In this document: piece after piece, positions 1 to 6,574 of the stretch
How the letters are laid out: each line of letters starts with the position of its first letter
How positions within the stretch are numbered: position 1 is the first letter of the stretch
DNA from: Actinomycetota bacterium
GTDB lineage: Bacteria; Actinomycetota; Actinomycetes; Actinomycetales; Microbacteriaceae
Assembly (NCBI GenBank): GCA_016870695.1
Contig: VGAV01000025.1
Span: 1-13,483 of the forward strand
Reading direction: 5' to 3'
Length of the DNA stretch: 13,483 bases
Notes under the pieces: generated by a model
Seen by the model: only the letters and a program-made list of their open reading frames with translations
Database searches by the model: none
What the model was told of the DNA's origin: nothing
Position numbers and translations under genes: made by a program

Positions 1-10
1 GGGGAGGCGC

Positions 11-304
11 TCAGGACTGAACGTCGTACCCCGCGGCGATCCATTCCCCGGTGCCGCCCTCGACGTTGGTCGCGTCGTGCCCGCGGGCGGTGAGCGCCTC
101 GACGACCCGCGCCGAACGGCCGCCGGCCTGGCAGATGACGTCGAACGCGCCCTCGGGCAGCTCGTCGAGGTGCTCGCCCAGGGTCGACATGGGCAGGTTC
201 ACGGCGCCCGGCACGTGGCCGGCGACGAACTCGTGCTCCTCCCGCACGTCGATGAGCGGGCGCTCGCGGCCCGCGTGCAGATCGTGGACGGTGATGGACT
301 GCAT
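11..304 (-). CDS. Single-domain rhodanese-like sulfurtransferase
   Basis: This is a 97-residue cytoplasmic protein made of one rhodanese domain, the usual length for a stand-alone member. Visible features are the N-terminal LIDVREEHEF segment (about residues 17-26), the GHVPGAVNLP signature (29-38), and an active-site loop CQAGGRS with the catalytic Cys at residue 58. In this family the Cys carries a persulfide that is passed to thiols, cyanide or biosynthetic acceptors; the physiological acceptor cannot be told from sequence. I chose the ATG at 304 because GGAGG sits 4 bases upstream. An in-frame ATG at 346 would add 14 residues with no homologous look and no ribosome site. The gene lies downstream of bS22 on the same strand, separated by 87 bp. 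There is no signal peptide or membrane segment. Confidence 0.9.
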   Translation of the reverse strand: MQSITVHDLHAGRERPLIDVREEHEFVAGHVPGAVNLPMSTLGEHLDELPEGAFDVICQAGGRSARVVEALTARGHDATNVEGGTGEWIAAGYDVQS

Positions 305-348
305 GCTTCCTCCGAGGACGGACGACGGCCGGGCGAACGGATACACGA

Positions 349-375
349 AGCGCCCGTCACGACAGGACAGGCGCT
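349..375 (-). terminator. Possible weak hairpin after bS22
   Basis: A 6-bp inverted repeat (AGCGCC / GGCGCT) with a 15-base loop lies just past the bS22 stop, before the rhodanese gene. There is no T-tract, so this is only a candidate for a terminator or transcript-end structure separating the highly expressed bS22 gene from the rhodanese gene. Confidence 0.25.
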
Positions 376-391
376 CGGTGTGGTGGCCGCT

Positions 392-490
392 TTACTTCTT
401 GTTGCGGCGCTGGTGACGAGTCTTGCGAAGCAGCTTGCGGTGCTTCTTCTTCGCCATGCGCTTACGGCGCTTCTTGATGACAGAACCCAC
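392..490 (-). CDS. Small ribosomal subunit protein bS22 (AURKAIP1/COX24 domain)
   Basis: This is a 32-residue, extremely basic protein. It begins VGSVIKKRRKRMAKKK and ends in TRHQRRNKK. This matches the actinobacterial AURKAIP1/COX24-domain peptide, identified structurally in mycobacterial ribosomes as bS22, a small-subunit protein near the decoding centre. The start is GTG at 490; the preceding segment GTGAGGTTTTCC offers GAGG as ribosome site. The longer in-frame reading up to 607 adds a non-homologous, proline- and arginine-rich leader and is rejected. The gene lies just downstream of a BldC-like HTH gene on the same strand, an arrangement I recall from other Actinobacteria. Its size makes it easy for automated gene finders to miss. 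Confidence 0.88.
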   Translation of the reverse strand: MGSVIKKRRKRMAKKKHRKLLRKTRHQRRNKK

Positions 491-572
491 GGAAAACCTC
501 ACTAAGTCGGGGTCTGGGTGCCGATGTCGGCCCCCGGGAACACTAGGCGTTGGAAAAAAGCCTCGGATCAGT

Positions 573-764
573 CTAGCCGACGTCGGACACCGGCCGCTGC
601 ACGGCATCCGCCACGGCGGATTCCGGCACCCGGTAGCTGCGTCCGAAGCGGACGGCGGGCAGCTCGCCCGAGTGCACGAGACGGTAGACCGTCATCTTCG
701 ACACGCGCATCAACTCGGCGACCTCGGCCACCGTCAGGAAACGCACGTCCGGCAACTCGGCCAT
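573..764 (-). CDS. BldC-like MerR/excisionase-family HTH DNA-binding protein
   Basis: This 63-residue protein consists almost entirely of one winged helix-turn-helix. LTVAEVAELMRVSKMTVYRLV (residues 10-30) forms the HTH. SGELPAVRFGRSYRVPESAV (32-51) forms the beta-wing typical of the 'excisionase family' domain. The single-domain architecture resembles BldC, a small actinobacterial regulator that binds DNA as head-to-tail multimers. Whether this is the BldC orthologue or a paralogue cannot be settled here, so no symbol is given. The ATG at 764 is preceded by GAGGGG about 7 bases upstream. The gene sits 82 bp upstream of bS22 on the same strand and has its own promoter-like sequence. It is unlikely to be a phage excisionase because no integrase or other phage gene is nearby. 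Confidence 0.85.
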   Translation of the reverse strand: MAELPDVRFLTVAEVAELMRVSKMTVYRLVHSGELPAVRFGRSYRVPESAVADAVQRPVSDVG

Positions 765-809
765 CGACCACCCCTCGTCCGGGTGCTCTCACCCTCTGAT
801 GCTGGACAC

Positions 810-839
810 ACTCTAGAGTCTGCGCGCGACGCGTGTAAA
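810..839 (-). promoter_or_regulatory. Sigma-70-type promoter for the BldC-like gene
   Basis: On the minus strand TTTACA (834-839) is followed after 18 bases by TAGAGT (810-815). Both are close to the housekeeping consensus, and the TANNNT -10 is the usual actinobacterial form. Transcription would begin near 803, giving an untranslated leader of about 40 bases that contains the GAGGGG ribosome site. This is the best-matched promoter in the window. Confidence 0.5.
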
Positions 840-868
840 CCGCTGTGACAGCCGTGACGGATGTGCGT

Positions 869-1264
869 TCAGCGGCCGGGCAGCTTGCGGAAAGCGCTCT
901 CGATCGAGTGCTTCACCGATGCCGCCGCACGGCCGACGACCTCGGCCGCGTGGACGGCCGAATCCGGCAGCGCCGGCTCGTTCTCGGCATCCACCGAGAA
1001 GAACGGCACCAGCCAGTCGTCGACCTCGTCGAGAGGCGCGACCGTCAGGCTGTAGAAGCGGTGCTGCCCCACCTCGCGGACCGTGACAAGCTCGGCCTGG
1101 CGGAGCACCTTGAGGTGCTTCGACACCGTCGGCTGACTCACCCCGAGGGCCGTGACGATCTGCGAGACGCTCGTGCCCCGCTCCCCGCCGGTGGCCCGAT
1201 CGAGCAGCAGCTGAAGGATGTCGCGACGCGTCCCGTCAGCGATCACGTCGAAGATGTCCGCCAT
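869..1264 (-). CDS. ArsR-family winged-helix transcriptional regulator, no Cys metal site
   Basis: This is a 131-residue regulator. The N-terminal two thirds is an ArsR/SmtB winged helix: DGTRRDILQLL (10-20), recognition helix region GVSQPTVSKHLKVLR (41-55), and wing REVGQHRFYSLT (63-74). The rest is a predicted amphipathic dimerisation and tail region. The protein has no cysteine at all, so the classical CxC metal-sensing site of ArsR/CadC is absent; it more likely answers another signal or acts through a protein partner. The ATG at 1264 has no Shine-Dalgarno but has TAATCT six bases upstream, which fits a leaderless mRNA. The gene is divergent from the K+ uptake operon with only 66 bp shared, so control of ktrBA or autoregulation is plausible but unproven. 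Confidence 0.9.
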   Translation of the reverse strand: MADIFDVIADGTRRDILQLLLDRATGGERGTSVSQIVTALGVSQPTVSKHLKVLRQAELVTVREVGQHRFYSLTVAPLDEVDDWLVPFFSVDAENEPALPDSAVHAAEVVGRAAASVKHSIESAFRKLPGR

Positions 1265-1270
1265 GGCATT

Positions 1271-1276
1271 AGATTA
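1271..1276 (-). promoter_or_regulatory. -10 element placed for leaderless transcription of the ArsR gene
   Basis: On the minus strand TAATCT is followed by six bases (AATGCC) and then the ATG start. This spacing puts the transcription start at or next to the A of the start codon. No Shine-Dalgarno is present, and no convincing -35 was seen. Confidence 0.45.
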
Positions 1277-1330
1277 GCCGCGCCCTCGCACGAGTACCAT
1301 GATCCGGGTTCCGGCAGAGAGGGAGTGGGC

Positions 1331-2773
1331 ATGGCGGCGACGCCGAGCGACCGACGTGCCGGAGTGCGCGTACGGCGCATCGCATACGAGGCGTGGGACG
1401 CCCTGCGGACCCTCACGACCGCTTCCCCGGCGCGTTTCGCCGTCCTCGTCTTCGTCACGCTCATCCTGCTGTTCACCGCGCTGTTCTCGCTTCCGGCGGC
1501 CGCCGCGGACGGGCAGCGCACCTCCCTCGCGGACGCGCTCTTCACCGCGGTCTCCACGATCTGCGTGACCGGTCTGTCGACGGTGAACATGTACACGCAC
1601 TGGTCGCCGCTCGGGCACGTCATCACCTATGTCGGCGTCAACGTGGGCGCGTTGGGCGTGCTGACGCTGGCATCCATCCTCGGCCTCGTCATCTCGAAGC
1701 GCCTCGGCCTGCGCGCCAAGCTCATCGCCGCGGGCGACAGCAACCCGCTCCGCGTCCACGGCGGACCCGTCAACGAAGGGCAGACCGTCCGGCTCGGCGA
1801 GGTCGGTCAGCTGCTGCGGACCGTCGCCCTGTCGACGCTGGTCATCGAGGCGGCCCTCACGGTCCTCATCTACCCGGCGCTCCTGGTCGGCGGCATCGAC
1901 CCCTTCGTGGCGCTGTGGGAGGCGCCGTACTACGCGGCCATGGCCTTCACGAACACCGGCTTCGTGCCCAACGCGGAGGGCCTCACCCCGTTCGCGCAGG
2001 ACTACTACCTGCTCACCGTGCTCATGGTGGGCGTCTTCCTCGGGTCGATCGGCTTCCCGGTCATCTTCACCCTATGGCGCCACTACTGGCATTTCCGGCG
2101 GTGGTCGCTGCACGCCAAGCTCACGATCATCACGACCGTGATCCTCTTCTTCGCCGGCGCCGCGGTCATTCTCCTGCTGGAATACGACAACCCGTCCACC
2201 TTCGGGAGCATGGACGCCTGGGACACGACGTTCCAGGCCCTGTTCCTCTCCGCGATGACCCGGTCGGGCGGCTTCTCCGTCATCGACATCGGCGACCTCA
2301 ACGGCGCGACCCTCATCGTCGGGTCGATGCTCATGTTCGTCGGCGGCGGGTCCGCCTCGACGGCGGGCGGCATCAAGGTGACCACGCTCGCCGTGCTCGC
2401 CCTCGCCGTCTGGTCGGAGGCGAAGGGACGCCCCGCGGTGCAGGCGTTCGGGCGCCGGATCCCCAGCGACGTCCAGCGCGTCGCCCTGTCCGTCGTGGCC
2501 TGGGGCGCGACGATCGTGGCGCTGTCGACCGTCATCATCAGCCGGATCACGAACGCCCCGATCGAGTACGTCCTGTTCGACGTCATCTCCGGCTTCGCCA
2601 CCGTGGGACTGTCGACGGGCCTCACCGCCGAGCTCCCCGACTCCGCCGTCTACGTGCTGGCCGTGACCATGTTCATGGGGCGCATTGGTACTGTGACACT
2701 CGCCGCGGCCGTCGCCGCGTCCTCTCGTTCGCAGCTCTACGCGCTGCCCGTGGAAAGGCCGATCGTTGGTTGA
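1331..2773 (+). CDS. ktrB: KtrB/TrkH-family K+ uptake pore subunit
   Basis: This 480-residue integral membrane protein carries K+ (sometimes Na+-coupled) across the cytoplasmic membrane. The four pore loops of the family are visible: TICVTGLS (76-83), TNTGF (207-211), TRSGGF (310-315) and FATVGLSTG (422-430), each with the selectivity-filter glycine. The intramembrane gate segment GGGSASTAGGIK (338-349) and the late MGRIGTVTL (449-457) are typical of KtrB/TrkH. A basic N-terminus precedes the first membrane helix (about 36-58). I chose ATG 1331 because AGAGGGAG lies just upstream. The frame stays open back to 845, but that part lies antisense over the ArsR gene. An in-frame GTG at 1325 is an alternative. 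The gene overlaps ktrA by 8 bp, consistent with translational coupling. Confidence 0.93.
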   Translation: MAATPSDRRAGVRVRRIAYEAWDALRTLTTASPARFAVLVFVTLILLFTALFSLPAAAADGQRTSLADALFTAVSTICVTGLSTVNMYTHWSPLGHVITYVGVNVGALGVLTLASILGLVISKRLGLRAKLIAAGDSNPLRVHGGPVNEGQTVRLGEVGQLLRTVALSTLVIEAALTVLIYPALLVGGIDPFVALWEAPYYAAMAFTNTGFVPNAEGLTPFAQDYYLLTVLMVGVFLGSIGFPVIFTLWRHYWHFRRWSLHAKLTIITTVILFFAGAAVILLLEYDNPSTFGSMDAWDTTFQALFLSAMTRSGGFSVIDIGDLNGATLIVGSMLMFVGGGSASTAGGIKVTTLAVLALAVWSEAKGRPAVQAFGRRIPSDVQRVALSVVAWGATIVALSTVIISRITNAPIEYVLFDVISGFATVGLSTGLTAELPDSAVYVLAVTMFMGRIGTVTLAAAVAASSRSQLYALPVERPIVG

Positions 2774-3437
2774 ACGGATTCGCAGCGACGCGCCCGTCCT
2801 CGTGATCGGACTGGGCCGCTTCGGCGCCGCCTGCGCCGGGGAGCTGGACCGGCTCGACCGCGACGTGCTCGCCGTCGACGGCAACCTCGAGCTCGTGCAG
2901 AAGTGGTCCGAGCGCGTCACCCACGCCGTGCAGGCCGATGCCCGCAACATCGACGCCCTGCGTCAGATCGGCGCCCAAGACTTCCAGGTGGCCGTCGTCG
3001 CCGTCGGGTCGCTCATCGAGGCGTCCGTCCTCATCACCGCCAACCTCGTCGATCTCAAGGTCCCCCAGATCTGGGCGAAGGCGGTCTCGCAGTCGCACGG
3101 CAAGATCCTGTCGCGCGTCGGGGCGAACCACGTCATCTACCCCGAGCGCGAGGCCGGCGAGCGCGTCGCGCACCTCGTGAGCGGTCGCATGCTGGACTTC
3201 ATCCGCTTCGACGACGACTTCGTCCTCGCCAAGATGTACCCGCCCAAGCTGGTCCGCGGCGTGGGCCTGAACGAGTCGGGCGTGCGCTCGAAGTACAACG
3301 TCACGGTCGTCGGCGTGAAGAGCCCGGGCCGCCCGTTCCGCTACGCCGAGGCGAACACCGTGGTCACGAACCACGACCTCATCATCGTGTCGGGGACCAA
3401 CAGCGACATCGAGAGGTTCGCGGCTCTCGACCGCTGA
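2766..3437 (+). CDS. ktrA: KtrA/TrkA-family RCK gating subunit for K+ uptake
   Basis: This 223-residue cytoplasmic protein forms the ring that gates KtrB. The N-terminal Rossmann domain has VLVIGLGRFG (11-20; GLGRFG binds the dinucleotide) and the acidic residue ending strand two in AVDGN (36-40). The C-terminal part (about 140-223) matches an RCK_C ligand domain. A single RCK unit of about 220 residues is the KtrA size; E. coli TrkA has two units. In several bacteria RCK_N binds ATP/ADP and RCK_C binds c-di-AMP; both are family knowledge, not shown here. The start is TTG at 2766, inside the last codons of ktrB, with GGAAAGG six bases upstream. No other start codon fits the conserved beginning. 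Confidence 0.92.
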   Translation: MVERIRSDAPVLVIGLGRFGAACAGELDRLDRDVLAVDGNLELVQKWSERVTHAVQADARNIDALRQIGAQDFQVAVVAVGSLIEASVLITANLVDLKVPQIWAKAVSQSHGKILSRVGANHVIYPEREAGERVAHLVSGRMLDFIRFDDDFVLAKMYPPKLVRGVGLNESGVRSKYNVTVVGVKSPGRPFRYAEANTVVTNHDLIIVSGTNSDIERFAALDR

Positions 3438-3515
3438 CCCCGGGGGCCTCGGCGGCGCTCCGGCGTCTGCGGGTCGCGCGAGGGTCGGACCTCCCCCGAG
3501 AACCGCAATCGCATG

Positions 3516-4361
3516 TCAGCTCCCGGCGGCGAGCTCCCGGGCCCGCGCCAGCGCGGCCTCGGCGGCCTCGGTGAACGTCCGGTCCAGGTGCGCCTTTTGC
3601 AGCACGGCGACCGCCCGTTCGGTGGTGCCCTTCGGGCTCGTCACGCGACGTCGGAGCTCGGCGGGGTCGTGCTCGGAGGCATCCATCAGCACCGTCGCCC
3701 CGATGAAGGTCTGCTCGGCGAGGAGGCGCGCGTCGGCTGTCGAGAAGCCCATCGCTTCAGCGGCCGCGGTGAACTGCTCGACCAGCAGGAACACGTAGGC
3801 GGGGCCCGACCCCGAGATGGTCGACAGCGCGTCGATCTGCGACTCCGGCACCTCGAGCACGGCGCCGACGGTCTCGAACAGGCGACGCACGACCGCGACC
3901 TGCTCCTGGGACGCGCTCGGACCCGCGGCGAGGCCCGTCACGCCCTTGCCGACGAGCGACGGCGTGTTCGGCATCGACCGCAGTGTCGCGACGTCCGCGC
4001 CCAGACGGTCGGCGAACGTGGCGAGGGTGACGCCGGCCGCCAGGCTCACGACGACCGCGCCGGGGCGCAGGTGCGGGCGGATCTCGTCGAGGAGGTCGGG
4101 CACCATGGCCGGCTTGACCCCGATGAGGACGATGTCGGCGGATGCCACGGCCTCGGCGTTGCCGTCCGCGTTCACCTCGAGGGCGATGCTCGTCACGCCC
4201 TCGAGGTCCGCCAGCTCGGCGGCCTTCGCGATCGACCGATTGGTCGCGACGATCCCCCCGCCGGAGAGCCCGGCCGCTACGAGGCCGCGCAGGATCGCAC
4301 CGCCCATCGAGCCGGCACCGAGAACGGCGATCGGAGGCAGGGACCCGGTGGCATCCGTCAT
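3516..4361 (-). CDS. proC: Pyrroline-5-carboxylate reductase
   Basis: This 281-residue enzyme reduces 1-pyrroline-5-carboxylate to L-proline with NAD(P)H, the last step of proline synthesis. The N-terminal Rossmann loop GAGSMGGAI (15-23) and NRS (41-43) bind the cofactor. Further family signatures are RSMPNTP (128-134), SGSGPAYVF (183-191, start of the dimerisation and substrate domain) and VTSPKGTTE (240-248), the strongest ProC signature. Length is normal. ATG 4361 is preceded by GGGGAG. TAGACT ends seven bases before the ATG, so the mRNA may be leaderless or very short-leadered. The gene converges with ktrA: the 78-bp gap (3438-3515) is GC-rich and I see no convincing terminator there. It diverges from the hydrolase-LLM operon. 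Confidence 0.96.
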   Translation of the reverse strand: MTDATGSLPPIAVLGAGSMGGAILRGLVAAGLSGGGIVATNRSIAKAAELADLEGVTSIALEVNADGNAEAVASADIVLIGVKPAMVPDLLDEIRPHLRPGAVVVSLAAGVTLATFADRLGADVATLRSMPNTPSLVGKGVTGLAAGPSASQEQVAVVRRLFETVGAVLEVPESQIDALSTISGSGPAYVFLLVEQFTAAAEAMGFSTADARLLAEQTFIGATVLMDASEHDPAELRRRVTSPKGTTERAVAVLQKAHLDRTFTEAAEAALARARELAAGS

Positions 4362-4368
4362 GCTCCCC

Positions 4369-4374
4369 AGTCTA
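4369..4374 (-). promoter_or_regulatory. Candidate -10 element for proC
   Basis: Minus-strand TAGACT is followed by GGGGAGC and then the proC ATG. If used, transcription would start at the start codon and the GGGGAG would not be transcribed. If a further upstream promoter is used, GGGGAG would serve as the ribosome site. No good -35 is visible. Confidence 0.35.
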
Positions 4375-4431
4375 CGAACACCGCCTCGCCCGACGCGGGC
4401 AACCCTGAGTGCGGGTCGAAGGGGGGCGCGT

Positions 4432-4437
4432 TAGAGT
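4432..4437 (+). promoter_or_regulatory. Candidate -10 element for the hydrolase-LLM operon
   Basis: TAGAGT is a good TANNNT -10 box. It would start transcription near 4444 and give a leader of about 44 bases containing the GGAGG ribosome site at 4476-4480. A matching -35 was not seen, so an activator or alternative recognition may be involved. Confidence 0.35.
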
Positions 4438-4440
4438 CGG

Positions 4441-4470
4441 GAGCGCGCGGGGTACCGGGGCTCCGCGCTC
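4441..4470. repeat. Inverted repeat at the hydrolase promoter (possible operator)
   Basis: GAGCGCG (4441-4447) is perfectly repeated in inverted order as CGCGCTC (4464-4470), separated by 16 bases that hold the central palindrome GGTACC (4451-4456). It directly follows the candidate -10 and overlaps the expected transcription start. That is a typical place for a repressor operator; as RNA it could instead form a hairpin just before the ribosome site. In GC-rich DNA a 7-bp arm can arise by chance. Confidence 0.4.
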
Positions 4471-4487
4471 GACCCGGAGGACCTCGC

Positions 4488-5600
4488 ATGACTCTCTTCG
4501 ACGGCATCGCCGCCCGCCTCGTCGACACCGGTCGGCTGAGCGTGAACGTGCTCGAGCGCGCCGGCGACGATCCCGCGACGGTGGCCGAGCAGACGGTCGT
4601 GCTCCTGCACGGCAGCGTCGCCTCGTCGCTGTTCTGGCAGGAGATCATGCAGGACCTGCCGAGCGACCTGCGCGTGCTCGCGGTCGACCTGCGCGGCTTC
4701 GGCGGCACCGAGCACTCCCCCATCGACGCCACCCGCGGCGTCCGCGACTTCAGCGACGACCTGCACGCGACGCTCCAGACCCTCGGCCTGGACGCGGTGC
4801 ACCTCGTGGGATGGGCCCTCGGCGGCGCCGTCGTGCTGCAGTACGCCCTCGACCACCCCGTGCTCTCGCTGACCCTCCAGGCGCCCCTGTCGCCGTTCGG
4901 GTTCGGCGGTACGCGCCGGGACGGCTCGCTCGTGTACGAGGACGGCGCGGGGACCGGTGCGGGGGCGGCCAACCCCGACTTCGTGCAGCGGCTCACCGCC
5001 CGCGACGCCACCGACGACGCCCCCACCTCCCCCCGCTCGGTGTTCCGCTCAAGCTACGTCTCGTCGGACTACCGCTCCGAGCACGAGGACGTGTGGGTGG
5101 AGGCCATGCTCAGCACCTCCACCGCCGGCGGCAACTACCCCGGCGACGCGCGGACCGTCGCGACCTGGCCCGGGTTCGCACCGGGGACGACCGGCGTGCT
5201 CAACGCGATCGCCCCCACGCACCTCGACCTCTCCGCGATCGTCGGCCTCGCGGACAAGCCGCCCGTCCTGTGGATCCACGGCACCGGCGACGCCGTCGTG
5301 TCGGACACGTCGTTCTCGGACGTGCACCATCTGGGCGCGCTCGGCGTGGTCCCCGGATGGCCCGGGGCCGACGCCGCGCCCGCGCAGCCGATGGTCTCGC
5401 AGACCCGCGACGTGCTCGCCGCCTACGCGGCGGCCGGGGGCGCGGTCACCGAGCTCGCCGTCGAGGACGCCGGGCACGCCGTGCACCTGGAACGGCCCGC
5501 GCAGTTCCGTCGGGCGCTGCTCGAGCACATCGGCTACGTCGGGCGCCCCGCCGACCCCGCACCTCCGACCGAGGCGATCATCCTGCGCTCGGCCGACTGA
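4488..5600 (+). CDS. Alpha/beta-hydrolase-fold protein with Ala at the nucleophile position
   Basis: This 370-residue protein has an alpha/beta hydrolase fold. VVLLHGSVASSLFW (37-50) carries the HG oxyanion-hole motif. The nucleophile elbow reads LVGWALGGAVVLQY (106-119). IHGTGDAVV (263-271) supplies the acid (Asp268) and DAGHAVHLERP (327-337) the His330. The usual GxSxG is GWALGG, so the expected Ser is Ala110 (codon GCC at 4815-4817). Loop and acid/His residues are otherwise intact, so this is not a decayed gene. It may be a non-hydrolytic fold member or use another nucleophile; the substrate is unknown. The cap region (about 135-250) is long and contains a Gly-rich stretch near 153-161. 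ATG 4488 has GGAGG seven bases upstream. The F420-dependent enzyme starts 24 bp downstream, indicating an operon. No signal peptide is seen. Confidence 0.88.
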   Translation: MTLFDGIAARLVDTGRLSVNVLERAGDDPATVAEQTVVLLHGSVASSLFWQEIMQDLPSDLRVLAVDLRGFGGTEHSPIDATRGVRDFSDDLHATLQTLGLDAVHLVGWALGGAVVLQYALDHPVLSLTLQAPLSPFGFGGTRRDGSLVYEDGAGTGAGAANPDFVQRLTARDATDDAPTSPRSVFRSSYVSSDYRSEHEDVWVEAMLSTSTAGGNYPGDARTVATWPGFAPGTTGVLNAIAPTHLDLSAIVGLADKPPVLWIHGTGDAVVSDTSFSDVHHLGALGVVPGWPGADAAPAQPMVSQTRDVLAAYAAAGGAVTELAVEDAGHAVHLERPAQFRRALLEHIGYVGRPADPAPPTEAIILRSAD

Positions 5601-5624
5601 CCCGCCCACCCCGAGGAGCCCTTC

Positions 5625-6554
5625 GTGGAGTACTGCCTGTTCACCGAGCCCCAGGAGGGGTTCTCGTACGACGACCAGCTCGCGTTCGCCCGGTCCGCGG
5701 AGCAGCACGGACTGGACGGGTTCTTCCGCTCCGACCACTACCTGCGCATGGCCGACGGCGACCCGCTGCCCGGGCCCACCGATGCGTGGACCACCCTCGC
5801 CGGACTCGCCCGCGAGACCTCGCGCATCCGCCTCGGCACCCTCGTGTCGTCGGTCACCTACCGGGTGCCCGCGATCCTCGCCATCCAGGTCGCCCAGGTC
5901 GACGCGATGTCCGGCGGACGCGTCGAGCTCGGGCTCGGCACCGGATGGTTCGCGCGCGAACATGCCGCCTACGGCATCCCGTTCCCCGACAAGCGTTTCG
6001 ACCTCCTCGAGGAGCAGCTGCAGATCGTCACCGGACTGTGGTCCACGCCGGTCGGCGAGACCTTCTCGTTCGACGGCGCGCATCATCGACTGGATGCCGC
6101 CCCCGCCCTGCCGAAGCCGGTGCAGACGCCCGTGCCGGTCATCGTCGGCGGCGGCGGCCCCAAGCGCACCCCCGCTCTCGCGGCGCGCTACGCCACCGAG
6201 TTCAACATCGGCTTCGTGACCGAGGACGTCGTCGCGGAGAAGTTCGACGGGGTGCGCCGCGCCTGCGACACCATCGGCCGCGACCCCGGGTCGTTGAAGC
6301 TGTCGGTCGCGCTCCCGACGATCATCGGCGCGGACGACGCCGAGATCGAGCGCCGCGTCGCCGCGATCGGTCAGACCCGCGCGCAGTTCGACAACGGGGC
6401 CAACCTCATCGGCACCCCCGCGGAGGTCGCCGAGCGGGTGGAGCGGCTCGCGGCGCGGGGCGCGCAGCGCGTCTACTTCCAGCTGCTCGACCTGCGCGAC
6501 GTGGACCACGCCGACCAGGTGGGCGCGGAGCTGCTGCCGCTCCTCCCCCGCTGA
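5625..6554 (+). CDS. LLM-class F420-dependent oxidoreductase (Rv1855c-like)
   Basis: This 309-residue protein has the luciferase-like monooxygenase (TIM-barrel) fold. FTEPQEGFSYDD (6-17) and FFRSDHYLRM (33-42) match the TIGR03560 / Rv1855c-type F420-dependent oxidoreductases as I recall them. GLGTGW (103-108) and PVIVGGGGPKRT (171-182) are the usual cofactor-binding segments. Such enzymes transfer hydride to or from coenzyme F420; a few use flavin, and the substrate here is unknown. The start is GTG 5625 with GAGGAG six bases upstream. It is the second gene of an operon with the Ala-nucleophile hydrolase, so the two probably act on related compounds. Length is normal and no lesion is seen. 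No F420 biosynthesis gene lies in this window. Confidence 0.9.
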   Translation: MEYCLFTEPQEGFSYDDQLAFARSAEQHGLDGFFRSDHYLRMADGDPLPGPTDAWTTLAGLARETSRIRLGTLVSSVTYRVPAILAIQVAQVDAMSGGRVELGLGTGWFAREHAAYGIPFPDKRFDLLEEQLQIVTGLWSTPVGETFSFDGAHHRLDAAPALPKPVQTPVPVIVGGGGPKRTPALAARYATEFNIGFVTEDVVAEKFDGVRRACDTIGRDPGSLKLSVALPTIIGADDAEIERRVAAIGQTRAQFDNGANLIGTPAEVAERVERLAARGAQRVYFQLLDLRDVDHADQVGAELLPLLPR

Positions 6555-6555
6555 G

Positions 6556-6570
6556 CCGGAACGCGTCCGG
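6556..6570. terminator. Short hairpin between convergent LLM and tadA genes
   Basis: CCGGA - ACGCG - TCCGG forms a perfect 5-bp stem with a 5-base loop inside the 20-bp gap between the two convergent stop codons. It has no T-tract on either strand, but the location suits a bidirectional terminator. Confidence 0.4.
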
Positions 6571-6574
6571 GCCG

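Noticed and set aside
305..346. Longer rhodanese start at 346
   Set aside because: The extra 14 residues are not rhodanese-like, and GGAGG is correctly placed for the ATG at 304.
549..565. T-run (minus strand) near 554-559 as a terminator after the BldC-like gene
   Set aside because: The only flanking complementarity is a 4-bp AGGC/GCCT stem with the T-run inside the loop rather than after it.
491..607. Longer N-terminus for bS22
   Set aside because: bS22 proteins are about 32-33 residues; the extra segment is not conserved in character and runs into the preceding HTH gene.
573..764. Phage or plasmid excisionase
   Set aside because: The HTH resembles excisionase-family domains, but there is no integrase, attachment repeat or phage gene, and its place beside bS22 points to a chromosomal BldC-like regulator.
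845..1330. N-terminal extension of the KtrB frame back to 845
   Set aside because: It lies antisense over the ArsR gene, has no family similarity, and a good ribosome site precedes the ATG at 1331.
3438..3515. Terminator between convergent ktrA and proC
   Set aside because: Only scattered 5-6 bp complementary pieces with long loops (such as CGGGGG/CCCCCG) were found, not better than expected in GC-rich DNA.
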